DNA from: Calonectria ilicicola
Lineage: Eukaryota; Ascomycota; Sordariomycetes; Hypocreales; Nectriaceae
Assembly: GCA_020809705.1 (NCBI GenBank)
Contig: CP085832.1
Span: 3,348,001-3,412,000, forward strand
Reading direction: 5' to 3'
DNA length: 64,000 nucleotides
Shown here in pieces: positions 22,330-34,432 of the stretch; positions within the stretch are counted from its first letter, which is position 1, and each line of letters opens with the position of its first letter. Made by a program: the position numbers and the translations under genes. The notes under the pieces are model-generated. The model was not told where the DNA came from, ran no database searches, and saw only the letters and a list, made by a program, of their open reading frames with translations.

Positions 22330-23364
22330 ATGGATTCTCAGCCGACCTGGGATTGGTCCAACGTGGGCGCCAGTTCCTCCAACCAGCCTGAACCAGAGCC
22401 TGGTCCAGAGCCAACGCGAAGATCCCAGCCCTACCAATGGCGTCCAGAACCGCGAGCCTCTCCTGAAGCAGATCCTAAGCCAGCTCCCAAGCCAGCTCCC
22501 GAAGCCACCCCGAAAGCCGCTCCGAAATCTGCTCCAAAGACTAGGCAATACGGTCCTCGCACGTGTCGTATTTGCTTCGATACAGAGTATCCCAAATACC
22601 CGACCGAAATTCCCGGCACCTTTGGTCTCTCCACCACTGCTGGACCGACTTACGTTTCCGATGATCCGGAGCTGGGTCGTCTGCTATCCCCATGCAAGTG
22701 TAAGGGATCGCAGAAGTATGTCCATGAGGGTTGTCTAAATGCCTGGAGACTGGCAAACCCGACAGCAGAGAGAAACTATTGGCAATGCCCGACGTGCAAA
22801 TTCTCGTATCGAATCTCGCGTCTCCACTGGGCATCCGTCCTCAGCAGCAAGTGGGCACAAATTGCCCTCACATTCGCTTTTCTTGTGGTGGGCGTTTTTG
22901 CTCTCGGGTTTGTTGCGGATCCGTTGTTCGATCTCTACTCTGACCCCCTTGGCACCATTGGCGAAACTGTCACAAGCGTGGTTACAGACATTGAAGCCAT
23001 CAAGCCACCCCCGAATCAGGAGCCAACAACTTGGGGCGAGCATTTCGTCAAAGGCTTCTTTTCGCTAGGCATCTTTGGGCTGCTCAAGTCCATGCTGGCA
23101 ATGACACCTTGGCAATGGTGGAACCTTCGCAGCAGTGGCCTCGTGAATACTACCGGAAGACGCAACGGCACGGGAAGAGGGCGGGTCGAGAACATCAGTC
23201 TTGTCTTTGTTCTCTTTGGGGCATTCGCATTTATGATGGCCATTTGGAAGTTTGTGAAGGCATTGAGTGCGCGCGTGCTAAGCAACATTAGTGCCCGTGT
23301 TGTCGACGTGGACGAAGGCGACGACGATGCCGAGGATGAGCCTCTAGAGAGTAAGGACGACTAA
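22330..23364 (+). CDS. RING-CH (MARCH-type) membrane E3 ubiquitin ligase
   Basis: Predicted membrane-bound E3 ubiquitin ligase; 344 residues in one exon, ATG at 22330. The N-terminal 65 residues are Pro/Glu/Lys-rich with PEPEP and KPAP repeats, likely disordered. The C4HC3 RING-CH follows: CRIC, then after a long loop CKCKGSQKYVHEGCLNAW and YWQCPTCKFSY (about 79-160). Three hydrophobic stretches come after it: about 178-200 (ALTFAFLVVGVFALGFVA), one in KGFFSLGIFGLLKSML, and ISLVFVLFGAFAFMMAI. The tail is acidic (DEGDDDAEDEP). The arrangement fits ER or endosomal MARCH-like ligases such as yeast Ssm4 relatives, though much shorter. Substrates unknown. Confidence 0.85.
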   Translation: MDSQPTWDWSNVGASSSNQPEPEPGPEPTRRSQPYQWRPEPRASPEADPKPAPKPAPEATPKAAPKSAPKTRQYGPRTCRICFDTEYPKYPTEIPGTFGLSTTAGPTYVSDDPELGRLLSPCKCKGSQKYVHEGCLNAWRLANPTAERNYWQCPTCKFSYRISRLHWASVLSSKWAQIALTFAFLVVGVFALGFVADPLFDLYSDPLGTIGETVTSVVTDIEAIKPPPNQEPTTWGEHFVKGFFSLGIFGLLKSMLAMTPWQWWNLRSSGLVNTTGRRNGTGRGRVENISLVFVLFGAFAFMMAIWKFVKALSARVLSNISARVVDVDEGDDDAEDEPLESKDD

Positions 23365-24297
23365 TAATGATGTGTTCTGTTGTATTGCTGGCTTTCCTGG
23401 TGACCATCCGCATTAATGGTCTGCACACTCTTAAGTTGCCTAGAACTTGCTCTTCCGTGTCAAGTCAACTAGTCTGTGTGCAGAGATTTACGCTCTGCTT
23501 CGCCTTGAGTAAGAACCGTTTTGGTTCTTCACTTGCTGGCATGTATGAGATTATCAGTCACAAACCTATGCTAGGATTCCTTTGGGAATCCGAACTGAAA
23601 AGGTTTCTGCTCGGTACACACCAGTACAAAGCTGTAAGCAGAATTACCATTGAATGGCTGATACATTTCTTTGTTGTCTGTCTCCAGACGATTTTATGAG
23701 ATTTAGCAGGCGTATTTAACCAGACTAATGAAATATACGTGTGTACAACAAGCATCTTAATCATGACCACATTCACGTGAATCTACCTCTTTGGCTTGGT
23801 CTGTCCCATAGGACTCTCACGCCGCACCTCCGGCCCGTCCCTCCCTGTCACTCCATGAGGGCAGTGCGCGGGTGGTTATATTTCCGGCACCGAAAACTAG
23901 GCGCATGGAGCCGCTATCCCTGCTGCAGGAGGTCCCTGAGCCAAGTGGGGCCAGAGGTTCATGGCAATCAACCATGTGGAAAGGACATTCATCAAGGGAG
24001 TCTAGAAATGGCGGGCTACTTGTGATTTTCCCCTGTGTTCCTAATTGCTGCCCAACCTGTCGCTCATTGTCCACCGAAAGCTGCTGCGTCTTTCCATTCT
24101 TTCTACAGACACCGGCCATTGATTTCCCACGTGACGCAGACGGCACGGCGCCTCAGGGGACGCTGCTGACACGCTGCGCCGCTGCGACTGGCGATTTCAC
24201 CTTCAAACGGACCGAAACATTGATGCGACGACACTGACCACCGCCGCGACCGAGAATATCGACTTCGTATTGCCCCTCGTAGCTCTGCTAGAGCAAG
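23365..24297. other. Intergenic region
   Basis: 3' flank of the RING-CH gene and promoter of the mannosyltransferase. No coding, RNA or repeat signal that I trust. Confidence 0.45.
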
Positions 24298-25364
24298 ATG
24301 CAGTTCGCTTACCCGCCTCGCAAACGGTCCGATCCCCCACCCTTTCGACCCCGATCGACAAACATCCCCTTCTTGCGCAGGCGCCGATTAAGAACAGTAC
24401 TCTTCCTGTTGGTGACGTTCCTCGGCGGGATCTGGTTTCTATCTAGACCAAAGTCCTATGCGCCCCATCGCGAGCATGTGCCATCGGGCAAGCCGCCTGC
24501 CGTGATCCTGACGGTCGTCGACCCAACAAAGTATGATGAGAAGTATCTGAGGGCCATCTCAGCCAACAGAGAACAATATGCCAAGAAGCATGGTTAGCAT
24601 GCCCCGGAATACGCCCCTACTGTATGGTATTTTGACATTTCGTTTAGGATATGAGAGTATGGTGGTTAAGCTGTTCGACTATAACACAAAGGGGGCGCCT
24701 CAGTCATGGGCCAAGATCCTTGCGATGCGCCACGCCATCTCAACTTACCCTGAAGCGAAATATCTCTGGTTTCTTGACCAGAATGCATTCATTATGGACC
24801 TCGACCTAAGTATGGAAGATCGGGTAACGGATCCCAGAAAGTTGGAGGACATGATGATCAAGGACCACCCCATCATTCCACCAGATAGCATTATCAAGAC
24901 ATTTGGCCACCTCAGGGGAGAGGAAGCGTCAGTGATTATTAGCCAGGACGACAGTGGCTTAGTAACCGACAGCTTCATTCTACGCAATGGCGAATGGGCC
25001 AAATTTTTCATCGAGACATGGCTAGACCCTCTGTATCGAAGCTACAACTTTCAAAAGGCCGAGAGACATGCGCTAGTAAGTTGTACCGGTTTGAGACATG
25101 GGCGGGTTAAATGTCTGACTTTTTTCGCAGGAGCATATTGTTCAGTGGCACCCCACGATCCTATCGAAGCTTGCCTTGGTACCGCAACGCACAATGGCCT
25201 CGTACGGCCGTAATAAAGAAGGCAACTCGTACCGAGAAGGGGATTTCGTGGCTCTCATGGTCGACTGCCAGCCAACCGGGTCTAACAGCTGCGAGAAACA
25301 GTCGGAATACTACCTGCAGCAGCTGCAGACGAAATATGGCGCCACGGAGCAAAGCCAGTTTTAG
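24298..25364 (+). CDS. GT34 alpha-1,6-mannosyltransferase subunit (MNN10 family)
   Basis: Golgi type II glycosyltransferase predicted to extend the N-glycan outer chain. Exons: 24298-24592, 24648-25075, 25131-25364; 318 residues. A basic cytosolic tail (FLRRRRLR) precedes a transmembrane anchor at about residues 34-50 (TVLFLLVTFLGGIWFL). The catalytic domain has ILTVVDP, SWAKILAMRHA and the DXD-region variant WFLDQNAFIMDLDL typical of Mnn10-type proteins, then QDDSGLVTDSF with EHIVQWHP (made across intron 2). Introns carry GTTAGC and GTAAGT donors. Family assignment is firm; the exact complex partner (Mnn11, Mnn9) is inferred. Confidence 0.87.
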
Positions 25365-27264
25365 ACGCAATGAGACTTGGACGGGGAGTGAGCATGGATT
25401 CCGGCGTTTGCGAGGACAAGATATGAGAGCATCACGGCGTTTACGGATTCTTTAGAGAGGAACTTGCAGCTGATTAAGTGGAGGCGGGACTTTTGGAAAA
25501 TGCGGTGCCGAAGTCGACTTGCGTAAGTGCCAATGGGGCGGCAACACATGGACATGGGCGTCTGGCATCCGGGGTCAATATAGAGGCACAAACTCTGCCC
25601 GTACATAACTGTTGCGATATTTTTGCTGGAGAATGTGCTGATAAATGAAAACGATGACGGAAGCAAGGAGTAGTCTGTTTGTTCCAGGGAATAAGGGTCC
25701 ACTTGTTTGCCTCATGGGACGTGTTGGAGATGAAGCTCTGAGCCAGTCGGAAAAGATGCCTCGTAACGCACGGTTGTGCAAGGGTTGACTGAGCCTCCCT
25801 CTGCGGAGTCTGCGAATCAATTGACTTGCTCGATCCGAGAGAATCCCTCTGGTGTGCCCTGCCCCGGAGTTGTCCATATCACGGAGGCAAGATAGATGAC
25901 AAGGAACTACTGTCGAGAAACGCGCGTTCTCTTTATTTGAAAGCACGAGGTAGGCATCATGAAGACGACTGCAAGCGGGCCCAAGGCTATCCTGGTGCAC
26001 TGCCGTGGGTCTCCGGCTATGTATGTACGTACGCAGACCTCTGGACCCAGTCGCACTGGACTGCAAATTATGATCGCCATTCTCGTCCAATCCAAAGCCA
26101 TTGCAGTGTAGCGTATTATTTCCAGTGGTTGTTTCCTACTGCGCGGTGGTGCACTAAATTGCACTCATTTATCGTATGCCATACATACGCATATACATAC
26201 TTTAGTACCGTGGGCGGGAGATTTACAACCCCCCCGAGAGCCTATCGGCAAACGGCGAGACGCAAAGGCTTGGCCAGCAACCGTGCCTCCCACCGCCAAG
26301 ATCAACATCAGTCGTGATTTATGCATGTATTTTGGGCCAATTCGGAGTGGCCATGTTCGGAAGCTGGGTGTCCGTGTATAAGCCTGTCTGTGGCGGGTCA
26401 GCAATACCTGGTAGCCATCACACGGGCCAGATGCCTTTGTCCAGACTTGTATATTCTAAACGGCCGGCAGCCAAGACGTCTTGCTTCCAGAAGCACCAAA
26501 TTACCCAACAGGCGGTGCCATATAGCCTAGCAACGTAAGCCACTGGAAGGCTCCGTTTCACCGACAGCAGTTAACCCTGCAGGTCTGGTTAAGATGCTGA
26601 CAGTCAGTGGCATGGAGATGGAGCCCTCAGCCTCCTAGTTTCAATGCCCTCCAGAGATGACGAAGCCCCCACACAGCCCAGCCCAGCCCAGCCCACTCAC
26701 GCAAAACGGTGCCTGTTAGAGATGTCTTGATCTATTTTCCTGCACACACGGGCCCTACCCCGGCAGATGTCCTGGTCCACGGCAAAGATTAGCTTTCCTG
26801 ACTGCCGCTTCGGGCCAGTCCTGACCGACTAGAAATCCCCGTTGCACGTGTGTCCGGACAAGACCGAGGACCACAATGGCCTTGTGGGCCGTCCTTTCTC
26901 CCACCTTCCGGACGGTAGCAGCCGACTGGGGGATCCTCCAGCCAGTGACAGGACGGATATTCACCATTACGACAGCCCTGCAACGAACCCGCTTCGGGAG
27001 GTGGGAGACTGTAGGGGAGCCTCAGTCGAAGGGGACCCTGGTATGGGGTATACGCAGACCTTGGCGTTATTGTCAAAGATGCATGGCGACGCCGAGGTTG
27101 AGATGGCAAAGATGTTGAGGACGAGCGAGTATAATAGTCCATAGCAAGACCCGGTCTTTGGGAATGAAGAAGAACCATCACTCTCAAGCAGTTCAAACCA
27201 ATCCAGAACATCTCACAGACTCACAATTCTCACAATAACCCCTTTTACATTTACATTCGCAATC
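25365..27264. other. Long intergenic region
   Basis: About 1.9 kb with only overlapping short frames. A run of four CAGCC-type units lies around 26673-26695. The right end holds the promoter of the secreted dioxygenase. No gene is supported. Confidence 0.45.
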
Positions 27265-28393
27265 ATGAAGTTCACCAACTTGGCTATTCTCGTCTCCTCT
27301 CTGGGCGCCGTCGTTGCCCACCCGGAGCGAGCCACTGAGGAGGTCGTCAAGAGGGAGGCCAAGCTCATTGGCCGTAGCACTAACCACTGTGCTGCTGCCA
27401 TTGAGAAGCGCAAGGCCGATATCCTTGCCAAGCGATCTGCAAGCCTCCACGCTCGTCGAGCTGCCAGCGGCCTCGTCTCCAGGGAGGCCGAGCACAAGTA
27501 CACCACCATCCAGAACGACACTTGTGTCCTGGCCCCTGACACCATCTGGGGTCCTTACGGGTGAGTGCCGGAACCACTCCGAGAAAGTAAAACCTAGCTA
27601 ACCAATTCCTTAGTGTCGACGGTGAGATGGTCCGCTATGATCTCCGTGAGGAGCAGAAGGGTATCGACTTCTACCTTGACATTGGTGTCCTTGATGTTGA
27701 GACCTGCGAGCCCCTTGAGGCCACTGCCCTGTCCATCTGGATGTGCAATGCTACTGGCTCCTATGCCTCCTTCACCGGTATCGACCCCGACACCTCTGAG
27801 CTTCTCGACGGATACACCAAGGGCACCGACGGAACCACCGACAACGAAACCTTCCTGCGCGGTATCCAGATCACCGACTCCGAGGGCATGGTCGAGTTCC
27901 TCACCAAGTTCCCTGGTTACTATGTCACCCGCACCACCCACATCCATGTCACCGCCCAGACCAACATCACCAACGGCACCTTCTTCTCCCAGAGCAAGGT
28001 TCAGCACATTGGCCAGCTCTTCTTTGAGGAGGACATCCTGAACAGCGTCTACTCCAACAGCCCCTACGTCGAGCACCTTTCCACCCTGAACCGCACCACC
28101 AACAGCGAGGACAAGCTCTTCTCCACTGCCAGCTCTGACGGCTACAGCGCTGTCATCAGCGTCAGCCAGCTCGGCGACAGCGTCCTCGACGGCCTTGTCG
28201 GCTACGTAAGTTTTTCACCCCTGACGACTGAATCCTTGAAAATGACACTAACAAATTTCAGATTACCATTGGTGTCAACGCCTCTGCTGCAGGCATCGCT
28301 ACCACTGGCAACGACGTCAACCCCCAGGGCTGGCTCCCTACTGTCAGCCTGGATGCTGAGAAGTACCCCTTGACCACCAGCGCCAGCTCCTAA
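27265..28393 (+). CDS. Secreted intradiol ring-cleavage dioxygenase
   Basis: Extracellular Fe(III) dioxygenase predicted to open catechol-type aromatic rings. Exons: 27265-27560, 27614-28205, 28262-28393; 339 residues. A signal peptide covers about residues 1-18 (MKFTNLAILVSSLGAVVA). The next 70 residues carry several dibasic sites (VVKR, IEKR, LAKR, HARR), suggesting a pro-region cut by a Kex2-like protease. Metal ligands can be placed: Tyr in IWGPYG and the cluster PGYYVTRTTHIHV with Tyr and two His. RGIQITDSEG is also conserved. Codon use is strongly biased to C-ending codons, which suggests high expression. Secreted fungal members act on lignin- or plant-phenol-derived catechols. Confidence 0.9.
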
Positions 28394-28786
28394 AGGTGTT
28401 GACCACTGAAAAAAAGTGATTCGCATGAAATTTATGCATGTTTTGTGTACCAAGTATCATTTTTAGCATCATTTAGAGCTAGAGCAAGCGTTAGAGTGTT
28501 ATTGTATAGACGGGAAAACGGCCTTATAGAGCTTAGAGAATAGAAACACGATTTGTGTTCATAAAATTGCTTGAAATATCTTGATACTATTGTGATGTAG
28601 AACATTGTAGTTTTTTGGAAAATTATTTAATTGGTTTTGTTGAAGGTTGCAACCTCCAACTCGAGATGTCATGATTTCGGCCGTATTTCGCTCCCGCTAA
28701 TTAATAGACGTCTACTAAAATGCTATAATTACATATTTATTATATGTCAATATGCCCAATGCTTCTAAAATTTGGGTTGTTGGCCA
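28394..28786. other. Convergent 3' flanks, AT-rich
   Basis: 3' ends of the dioxygenase and kelch genes meet here. The sequence is AT-rich with no coding signal. Confidence 0.5.
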
Positions 28787-30726
28787 TCAAGGCAGCTCTA
28801 CTGGCTGTTCTGACTTGGCCTTGTGGCTCCCAGCAAGTTCGGATGGGGGCTGTGCTAGTTCGTGGGCAGGCTCGACAGGGACGACGGGCACGGCTGGTTT
28901 CGAGTCTAATTCGGGGCTTGTAGCAAGGGACTCGGATCCTGCTCTGCGCTTGCGTCGCCATAGCCAGAAAGCGGCTCCGAGCAGACCCACACCGGCGACT
29001 GCTCCGATTGTTGCGCCGGCAATAGTTCCGGCCGGGGGGCTCGATGAGGAGGAGGAACTGGTACCGCTTCCGGATGAACTGCCTCCAGAGGATGTAGTGG
29101 TGAAATCGCTAGCTATAATTCTTGTTAACTTCAAATAGCAGGGGATAATGTTATCGGGGTGTCGGCTTACTGAGCGCGAACCAGCTCTTGACGTCGTCAT
29201 TGTTCCATTCAACAGAGTCAAGACCCCTGGAAAATGTTAGTCCACATCTTTTTGTAACATAAAACGCAGATTACTTACCCTCCCGAGTACCAATTTGCAA
29301 TTGCTGGTGGTGAGGTGTACACAGCTGCACTGGCGTCGTACTTGTCATTCCACTCCAGCGAATTGAGGTCGTAAATTCCGATGGCTTGAGCCCACGGGTC
29401 TTGCTTTTCCCAATCCCACTCGCTATCGATTCCTCCCACGACAATCATCTGGCTGTTGCCGACAAGTTCGCAAGCGTGTCGCATACGAGCGGGTCCGGTC
29501 GTGTTGAGCTTGAACCACTGGAAGCCCGGCAGGGACAGCACGTACATGTCCTCAAGTGTGCCGGTCGTTCGGTCTAATCCTCCATAAATGTAACTGCAGA
29601 ATTGAGTCAGCTTCAAAATCACACACCCATGTGTGACTCTTGCAGGAAACCACTCACATATCATATGTTTGCTCTCCCGCAACGCCCACAGCACAAAACT
29701 CCTCACGGCCGCCGGGAATGTTACCACTCGCTGTCTGCCAGTACCATGTGTCATTGGAGGTATCATAGAATGTGACATTGCTGAAATCGAGGAGGGTCGC
29801 GTCGGTTCTCGAGGCCGAGGTGCGAGATGAGCTGTCTCCGCCAAGAACAAAGAGTAGCGAGTCGTTGCTGAATTTTTCGACGCAAAGACCCCGACCGGAG
29901 TTGAATGTGCCGTAAGGTGGGCTGAGAGGCACGGTGGACTTGTTTTCCCAGGTGTTTTGCGACATGTCGTACTTCAAAATACCGGGTAGGGGCAGTCTCT
30001 TGTCAAACACGGTGTCGTTGAGTCGACTGTCGGACGAGCTGCTTCCGTAACCGCCGACAATGTATCCTGTGTTTCCACATGACGCTCCTGCACCACTTGA
30101 GGCGCTGTATAGGTTTCCGAAGCTGTCCCGCTTTGACGACCATGAACCACCACCGCTGCCGTCCGCGTCAAAGGCCCAAAGATGAACGTCGTCGGCCAGG
30201 TCCGTGAAGCCCATGTAATAATCACCACCCCATCGGTACATGGTCGTGTTTTTATCGTTGGTCCATAGCACAATGCTGTTACCCGGGAGTGGCTCGGCCT
30301 TGTCGATCTCGTTGATGGTGACGGTCTCGTTGGTCCATGATTTCGTCAAGTCAATGGACAGAGTCTTGTTGACTAGGTTCATTAGTAATTGAATCAAGCT
30401 CGATATTGGATGTCGATCGTACGCGTGACTGAGGGGTATTCGGCATTTTGTTTGCCATTGATGTATGATGAAACCTCTCCTCCTTCAATATAGAGATAGT
30501 CGCCCATAACCATAACTAGCAAGTATTAGTTTCTTGTCTTTCAAATGCGAATTCTTGAAACTGGCTTACCTGAGTGCAATGCCCGCCTTCGGTAAATGTC
30601 TGTCTCATTTGTGGAATTTGAGCTATCACGCATCTCTAGTCTAGGGGATGGAAGATAGTCGTGGGGCTTGCATGAAACCAGCTGGGCAGCCAGCGAGGCC
30701 AACATGAAGAATACTGTAGACGACAT
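28787..30726 (-). CDS. Kelch-repeat single-pass membrane protein
   Basis: Extracellular kelch beta-propeller anchored by one transmembrane helix. Exons from the 5' end: 30570-30726, 30423-30515, 29658-30372, 29279-29593, 29171-29226, 28787-29112; 553 residues. The start is the ATG 30724-30726 in front of a signal peptide (MSSTVFFMLASLAAQLVSC). Kelch features include VVMVMGDYLYIEGGEV, GYIVGGYGSSSS, LLFVLGGDSSSR, DIYIYGGLDRT and MIVVGGIDSEWDWE. A Ser/Gly-rich stalk leads to the membrane span (GTIAGATIGAVAGVGLLGAA, then FWLWRRKRR) and a short Pro/Glu-rich cytosolic tail. The last acceptor is the least certain junction. Fungal proteins of this layout are common, mostly uncharacterised, and may act at the cell wall. 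Confidence 0.82.
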
Positions 30727-33643
30727 CTTCCACTTCCTCGCGATGCACGACACCAGGCTTGTCTTGAGAGCAGAAACGGGGTGAGATCAGAGGATCAGAT
30801 GAATAGCAAAGGCAATCCCTCCGTTATATCACGACGATCAACAGCATCTTGTGTAGCATGGGCTCGTTAGCGTGGCTGTTGATAGCGGGGCTAATTGAAG
30901 GAACGGGGGGGTGATTGTCATTGCGGGCCAATTGCTGCTAGCTGACATGACCGCTGCTGGGAAACTAGGTAGGATCCTGGTCGAAGGATTCGATTGCATG
31001 TTCCTTGGGCACTCTCCCGCGGCCATTTCCAGATTTGATGCTCACCAGAAAATCGGTCAGTGATGTCAATTGGGACTTAGCGAGATCACGAGGGCACAGT
31101 ACAGAGTCGGTCAAAAAGTGGACTTGGTTTGCAAACTTTGGAGATGCATGAGGCTAAAAAATTCCGCTGTGAAGCAGCGATTCCGTGATGATTTTGCAAG
31201 TCTTCATCTGGTGGAAGCGGGTGTGGTCGGATATACACGCGTAATGCTGCAGAGCCGTTTCTTCCTTGCATGAGGCGCCTTGGCATCGTGTGCTCACTGT
31301 GTGTTATTGCACGTGGGCTCGTAGCACTGACTGCATCCTGGCCCCTTATTACCAACGTCAGCGAAGCCCATCCAGATGAGTGACAAGCTGCAGCACGTAG
31401 CAGCGGAGCGTTGCAGACAGTGAGTGTGGTGGACTGTCTTTTGCGGCTTTGCTGGTCTAAGCCCTGCTGAAGGATTCTTATTAACGGAGCCAAAACACAG
31501 CTCCGCAAATCAAGGGCGAACCAACCCAAGCTCCGCCAGCTTGTGGATCGGCCCAGATAGACCGGGGCCGGTACCGGCCCCCCAGAGTAGATTGTTACAG
31601 AATTTAGGGCTAGCCTTATTCATCCATTTTGCCTCTGCCCAAAGAAGCAGTCGGATTCGGACGTTTCACGCCTTCGGGACCGATGACATCCAAGGTTTAT
31701 CTCCGTTTGACGTGCCCATGCTGGCGATTCGTCTATCATCACCTTTCCTTCCCCACAACTAATTTTATTTCTTCAAGAGACGATAAAATGGCACGTGGTT
31801 ATACACGGGATCCTTGCTGCGAGGCTTTTCTATGATTGAAACAGTGGACCCAAGGTGGTCGAGTTGAGCAGCATCCTGCGACTAGGCAATAGATCGGGAG
31901 GTAACCACCTTTCCAACCTCAAAACACAAAAGTTTCGCTGATTTAGGCAAGCCAACTAGTGAATCGAGGCCTCAAGATATGGCCAAAGCTCAATACGTTT
32001 GTGACAAATACTGGATTGGTCACTACAAGCTTTGGGATTGACTTTTAGCTGACATTGGTGGTTGGTGAATTAATAGCGCAGAAATACCCAAACCGCTTGA
32101 TATATCTTTACGTCTTGTCCATTAAAACGGCTAGTGAAAGGGAAAAAGATGTCAACGTTGTAGTGTGTGGCGTGCCTATATTCTCAGTCACTCAGACAGC
32201 ATCAACTGTGCCTCAGCAACTGCCCATGTCGCGAAACAAGCCCACATTTTCTTGCTATTGGGTTGACGTATAAAATTTTCTCACGTGAATAGTGCTAAAA
32301 ATGAGAAGAGGAAGAATGAGTAACCATATGTATGCAAAACATGATCAGAAGGATCGGAAAAAAAAGTTTCAAGTCAATGGAGGAAGGATTCGCTGACCCC
32401 TTGTCATAGCCGAGATGATACCGATGAGTTATTTGCTGCATTTTCGATTCCGCGGCGCGTCAAAATAGACTTAAATATAACTAACTGAATTAGGCCATTT
32501 AACCCAAAAACCCAAGGTTGTCTTTAACCCATCACTGGGAGTAACTGGTGGTTGATCCATTGATCTTTTCATTGGATGTCTTGGCCTATAGACTGGCATT
32601 TTGGGACAAACAAAGCATGTTATTCAATTCTATGGCAAAATATTTGGCCGACTTTGCCAAGGTTGGAATTGATTTGAGATGGATGTAGCTTCCGATGCGT
32701 TTCGCTCAAGTTTGGGACAGCTTTTGGTGGAGAGACCACTGGCAGGCATCCTGGGTTTGCCTAAAGCGGTAGACGGTGGCAGAACACCATGAGATGTTGA
32801 ACCATGGACCAACAATGTTTAAAACTGCCCAAGTAGAAAAAACCCTTGCCATTTTCGGCATGCAAAACACCGGTTTTCTCTATACCAGGCCCCGAGAATG
32901 ATAAACACGGGACTGCGGAGTGGTTGGAGCTGATTGGATCCTCCATTGTGTACGGCTTATAGCGGCAATGGTTCGCAGAATCGCTCCCTCCAACTCGAAT
33001 GCAGGTCAAAACCCTACCCACCATGGAAGTACATCGTACAAGAACCGCCGATAAAGGCCGTCATATCGAATGAAACCCAGTCTGATCTCACTTGCGTATG
33101 AGGCTCTGAGCTACCTTAGCGATGAAAATTTGAACAATGTCACCTGTCGTTGGCGGTGTTATCATGCCATGTTTGTGTAACACTGCAGCAAGTATGGGTT
33201 CAAACCTGTGCTGATTTGTCCGAAAAATTTTCGGTCGCATGGAAAAGGCGAAGGTCGGCGAGTCCAAGATTCGAATGGTAAGGTGTTGCCTCGTCTTCAT
33301 ATCTGACGGCGTCGTGCTATTCTGCCTTGGCCAATGGACATGGGGCTTAGCGACCGCAGCGTGTTGCCGTAGTCCGAATCGGCTCACCCATGTAGCAGTG
33401 GCTGCCTCTAGAACCACTTCATTGGACCGTCGGCCTGCGAATACGGATGGCTAATGCAGAGTGTGTTATTGACTTGGCGATGCTGCATTGGTTGCCTTGC
33501 CGTTTGTGTATCTGTTGGAAAGCGGAGATTGTTCGATCCGGGGTATAAAAGAGAATGCGAGGTCAGCTACCCAAGCCGGCCCCCAAGAACTCGATTCCCA
33601 TTTTGTCCCATCGTTATACCCCCGCATTTTGCCTACATCCACC
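30727..33643. other. Long intergenic region
   Basis: Nearly 3 kb without a supportable gene. Short frames on both strands lack ATG starts, splice support and protein-like composition. No terminal repeats, transposase motifs or tRNA were recognised. The right end must include the promoter of the gene at 33644. Confidence 0.45.
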
Positions 33644-34432
33644 ATGACTATCCAACGAGCACAGATGACTTGCGCGGCTGCCATTGCCAACCTGGAAGGG
33701 AAGCATGCCATTGAACTCCCATTTGACGTTCTTGCAAGCAGCACGTTGGACATGTTGGAGAGGCGTGTCAGAGTGATTGAGAGCCGCCTCACCATCGCCT
33801 TGCCGCCTGCCAACCTGGACCCTACATGGGACTCCCTTGCATTTCGCATCTGCCGCCTGCAGCAAAGGAGCTCCAATGGAAAGCTTGGAGATGTTCCGAA
33901 TAGCTGCTTTGCCAATATGGTCCCTGATGAGTTTGATGTCTCTATCCAAACACTAAAGAGTTTCTGCCTCGACCTTCCTCGTCCCGCTGGTTCATCCGCT
34001 ATGCGGCCGTGGCCAAAGTGTGCCGATGACGACGAGATGATGGAATACATTCGACAAACGCTCTGTTTCGAAGTGGGTCGTGAAAGCATTGTGATGAAGT
34101 CAATCCCGATAACTCGAATGGAGATTTATGCCCAGATCATTGGCCTGACCGTAAAACGCGACGCACATCATCGCATTATCCCGGGCTTTCCAGTAAGTTA
34201 CAGGCCCGGCATGCCGCCACCATCAAAGAAGAAGCCGTGCTGTGGCTGCTGCAGTTGCTACTGTCATGATTCAACGGATGACGCCAGTAGTACGAGCTCA
34301 GAACGCTCTACTCGCAAATCGGGTTTTGGATTTGGTTGGCTCAAGAAGTTGGCTTTTTGGCGGCGTTCCAAGGCCAGTGATACAGCATCCATCTCAAGCT
34401 CAGGAACCGGTACTCTCATTGATGATGCCTAA
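33644..34432 (+). CDS. Hypothetical protein with C-terminal cysteine cluster
   Basis: I do not recognise this protein. It is a single exon of 262 residues; the ATG at 33644 sits in CCACC ATG, a good fungal start context, and the frame upstream has no ATG. Residues 1-195 are mixed alpha/beta without signal peptide or membrane span. Around residue 195 come PGMPPP and a lysine run, then a dense Cys cluster (PCCGCCSCYCH), a Ser-rich stretch, and a basic-hydrophobic patch (GFGFGWLKKLAFWRRSK). The cluster could be palmitoylated or bind metal, and the patch could contact membrane; both are guesses. It stands alone between two long non-coding stretches. Confidence 0.6.
   Translation: MTIQRAQMTCAAAIANLEGKHAIELPFDVLASSTLDMLERRVRVIESRLTIALPPANLDPTWDSLAFRICRLQQRSSNGKLGDVPNSCFANMVPDEFDVSIQTLKSFCLDLPRPAGSSAMRPWPKCADDDEMMEYIRQTLCFEVGRESIVMKSIPITRMEIYAQIIGLTVKRDAHHRIIPGFPVSYRPGMPPPSKKKPCCGCCSCYCHDSTDDASSTSSERSTRKSGFGFGWLKKLAFWRRSKASDTASISSSGTGTLIDDA

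Noticed and set aside
25575..26090. Minus-strand open frame of about 170 codons
   Set aside because: No protein-like composition and no splice or start support; treated as chance.
26673..26695. CAGCC tandem run
   Set aside because: Only about four short units; too small to be a meaningful satellite.
27613..28076. Long alternative frames in the dioxygenase exon 2
   Set aside because: Caused by strong C-ending codon bias in the true frame; products are low-complexity.
30727..33643. Search for transposon remnants in the long gap
   Set aside because: No terminal repeats, reverse transcriptase or transposase motifs could be seen by eye.
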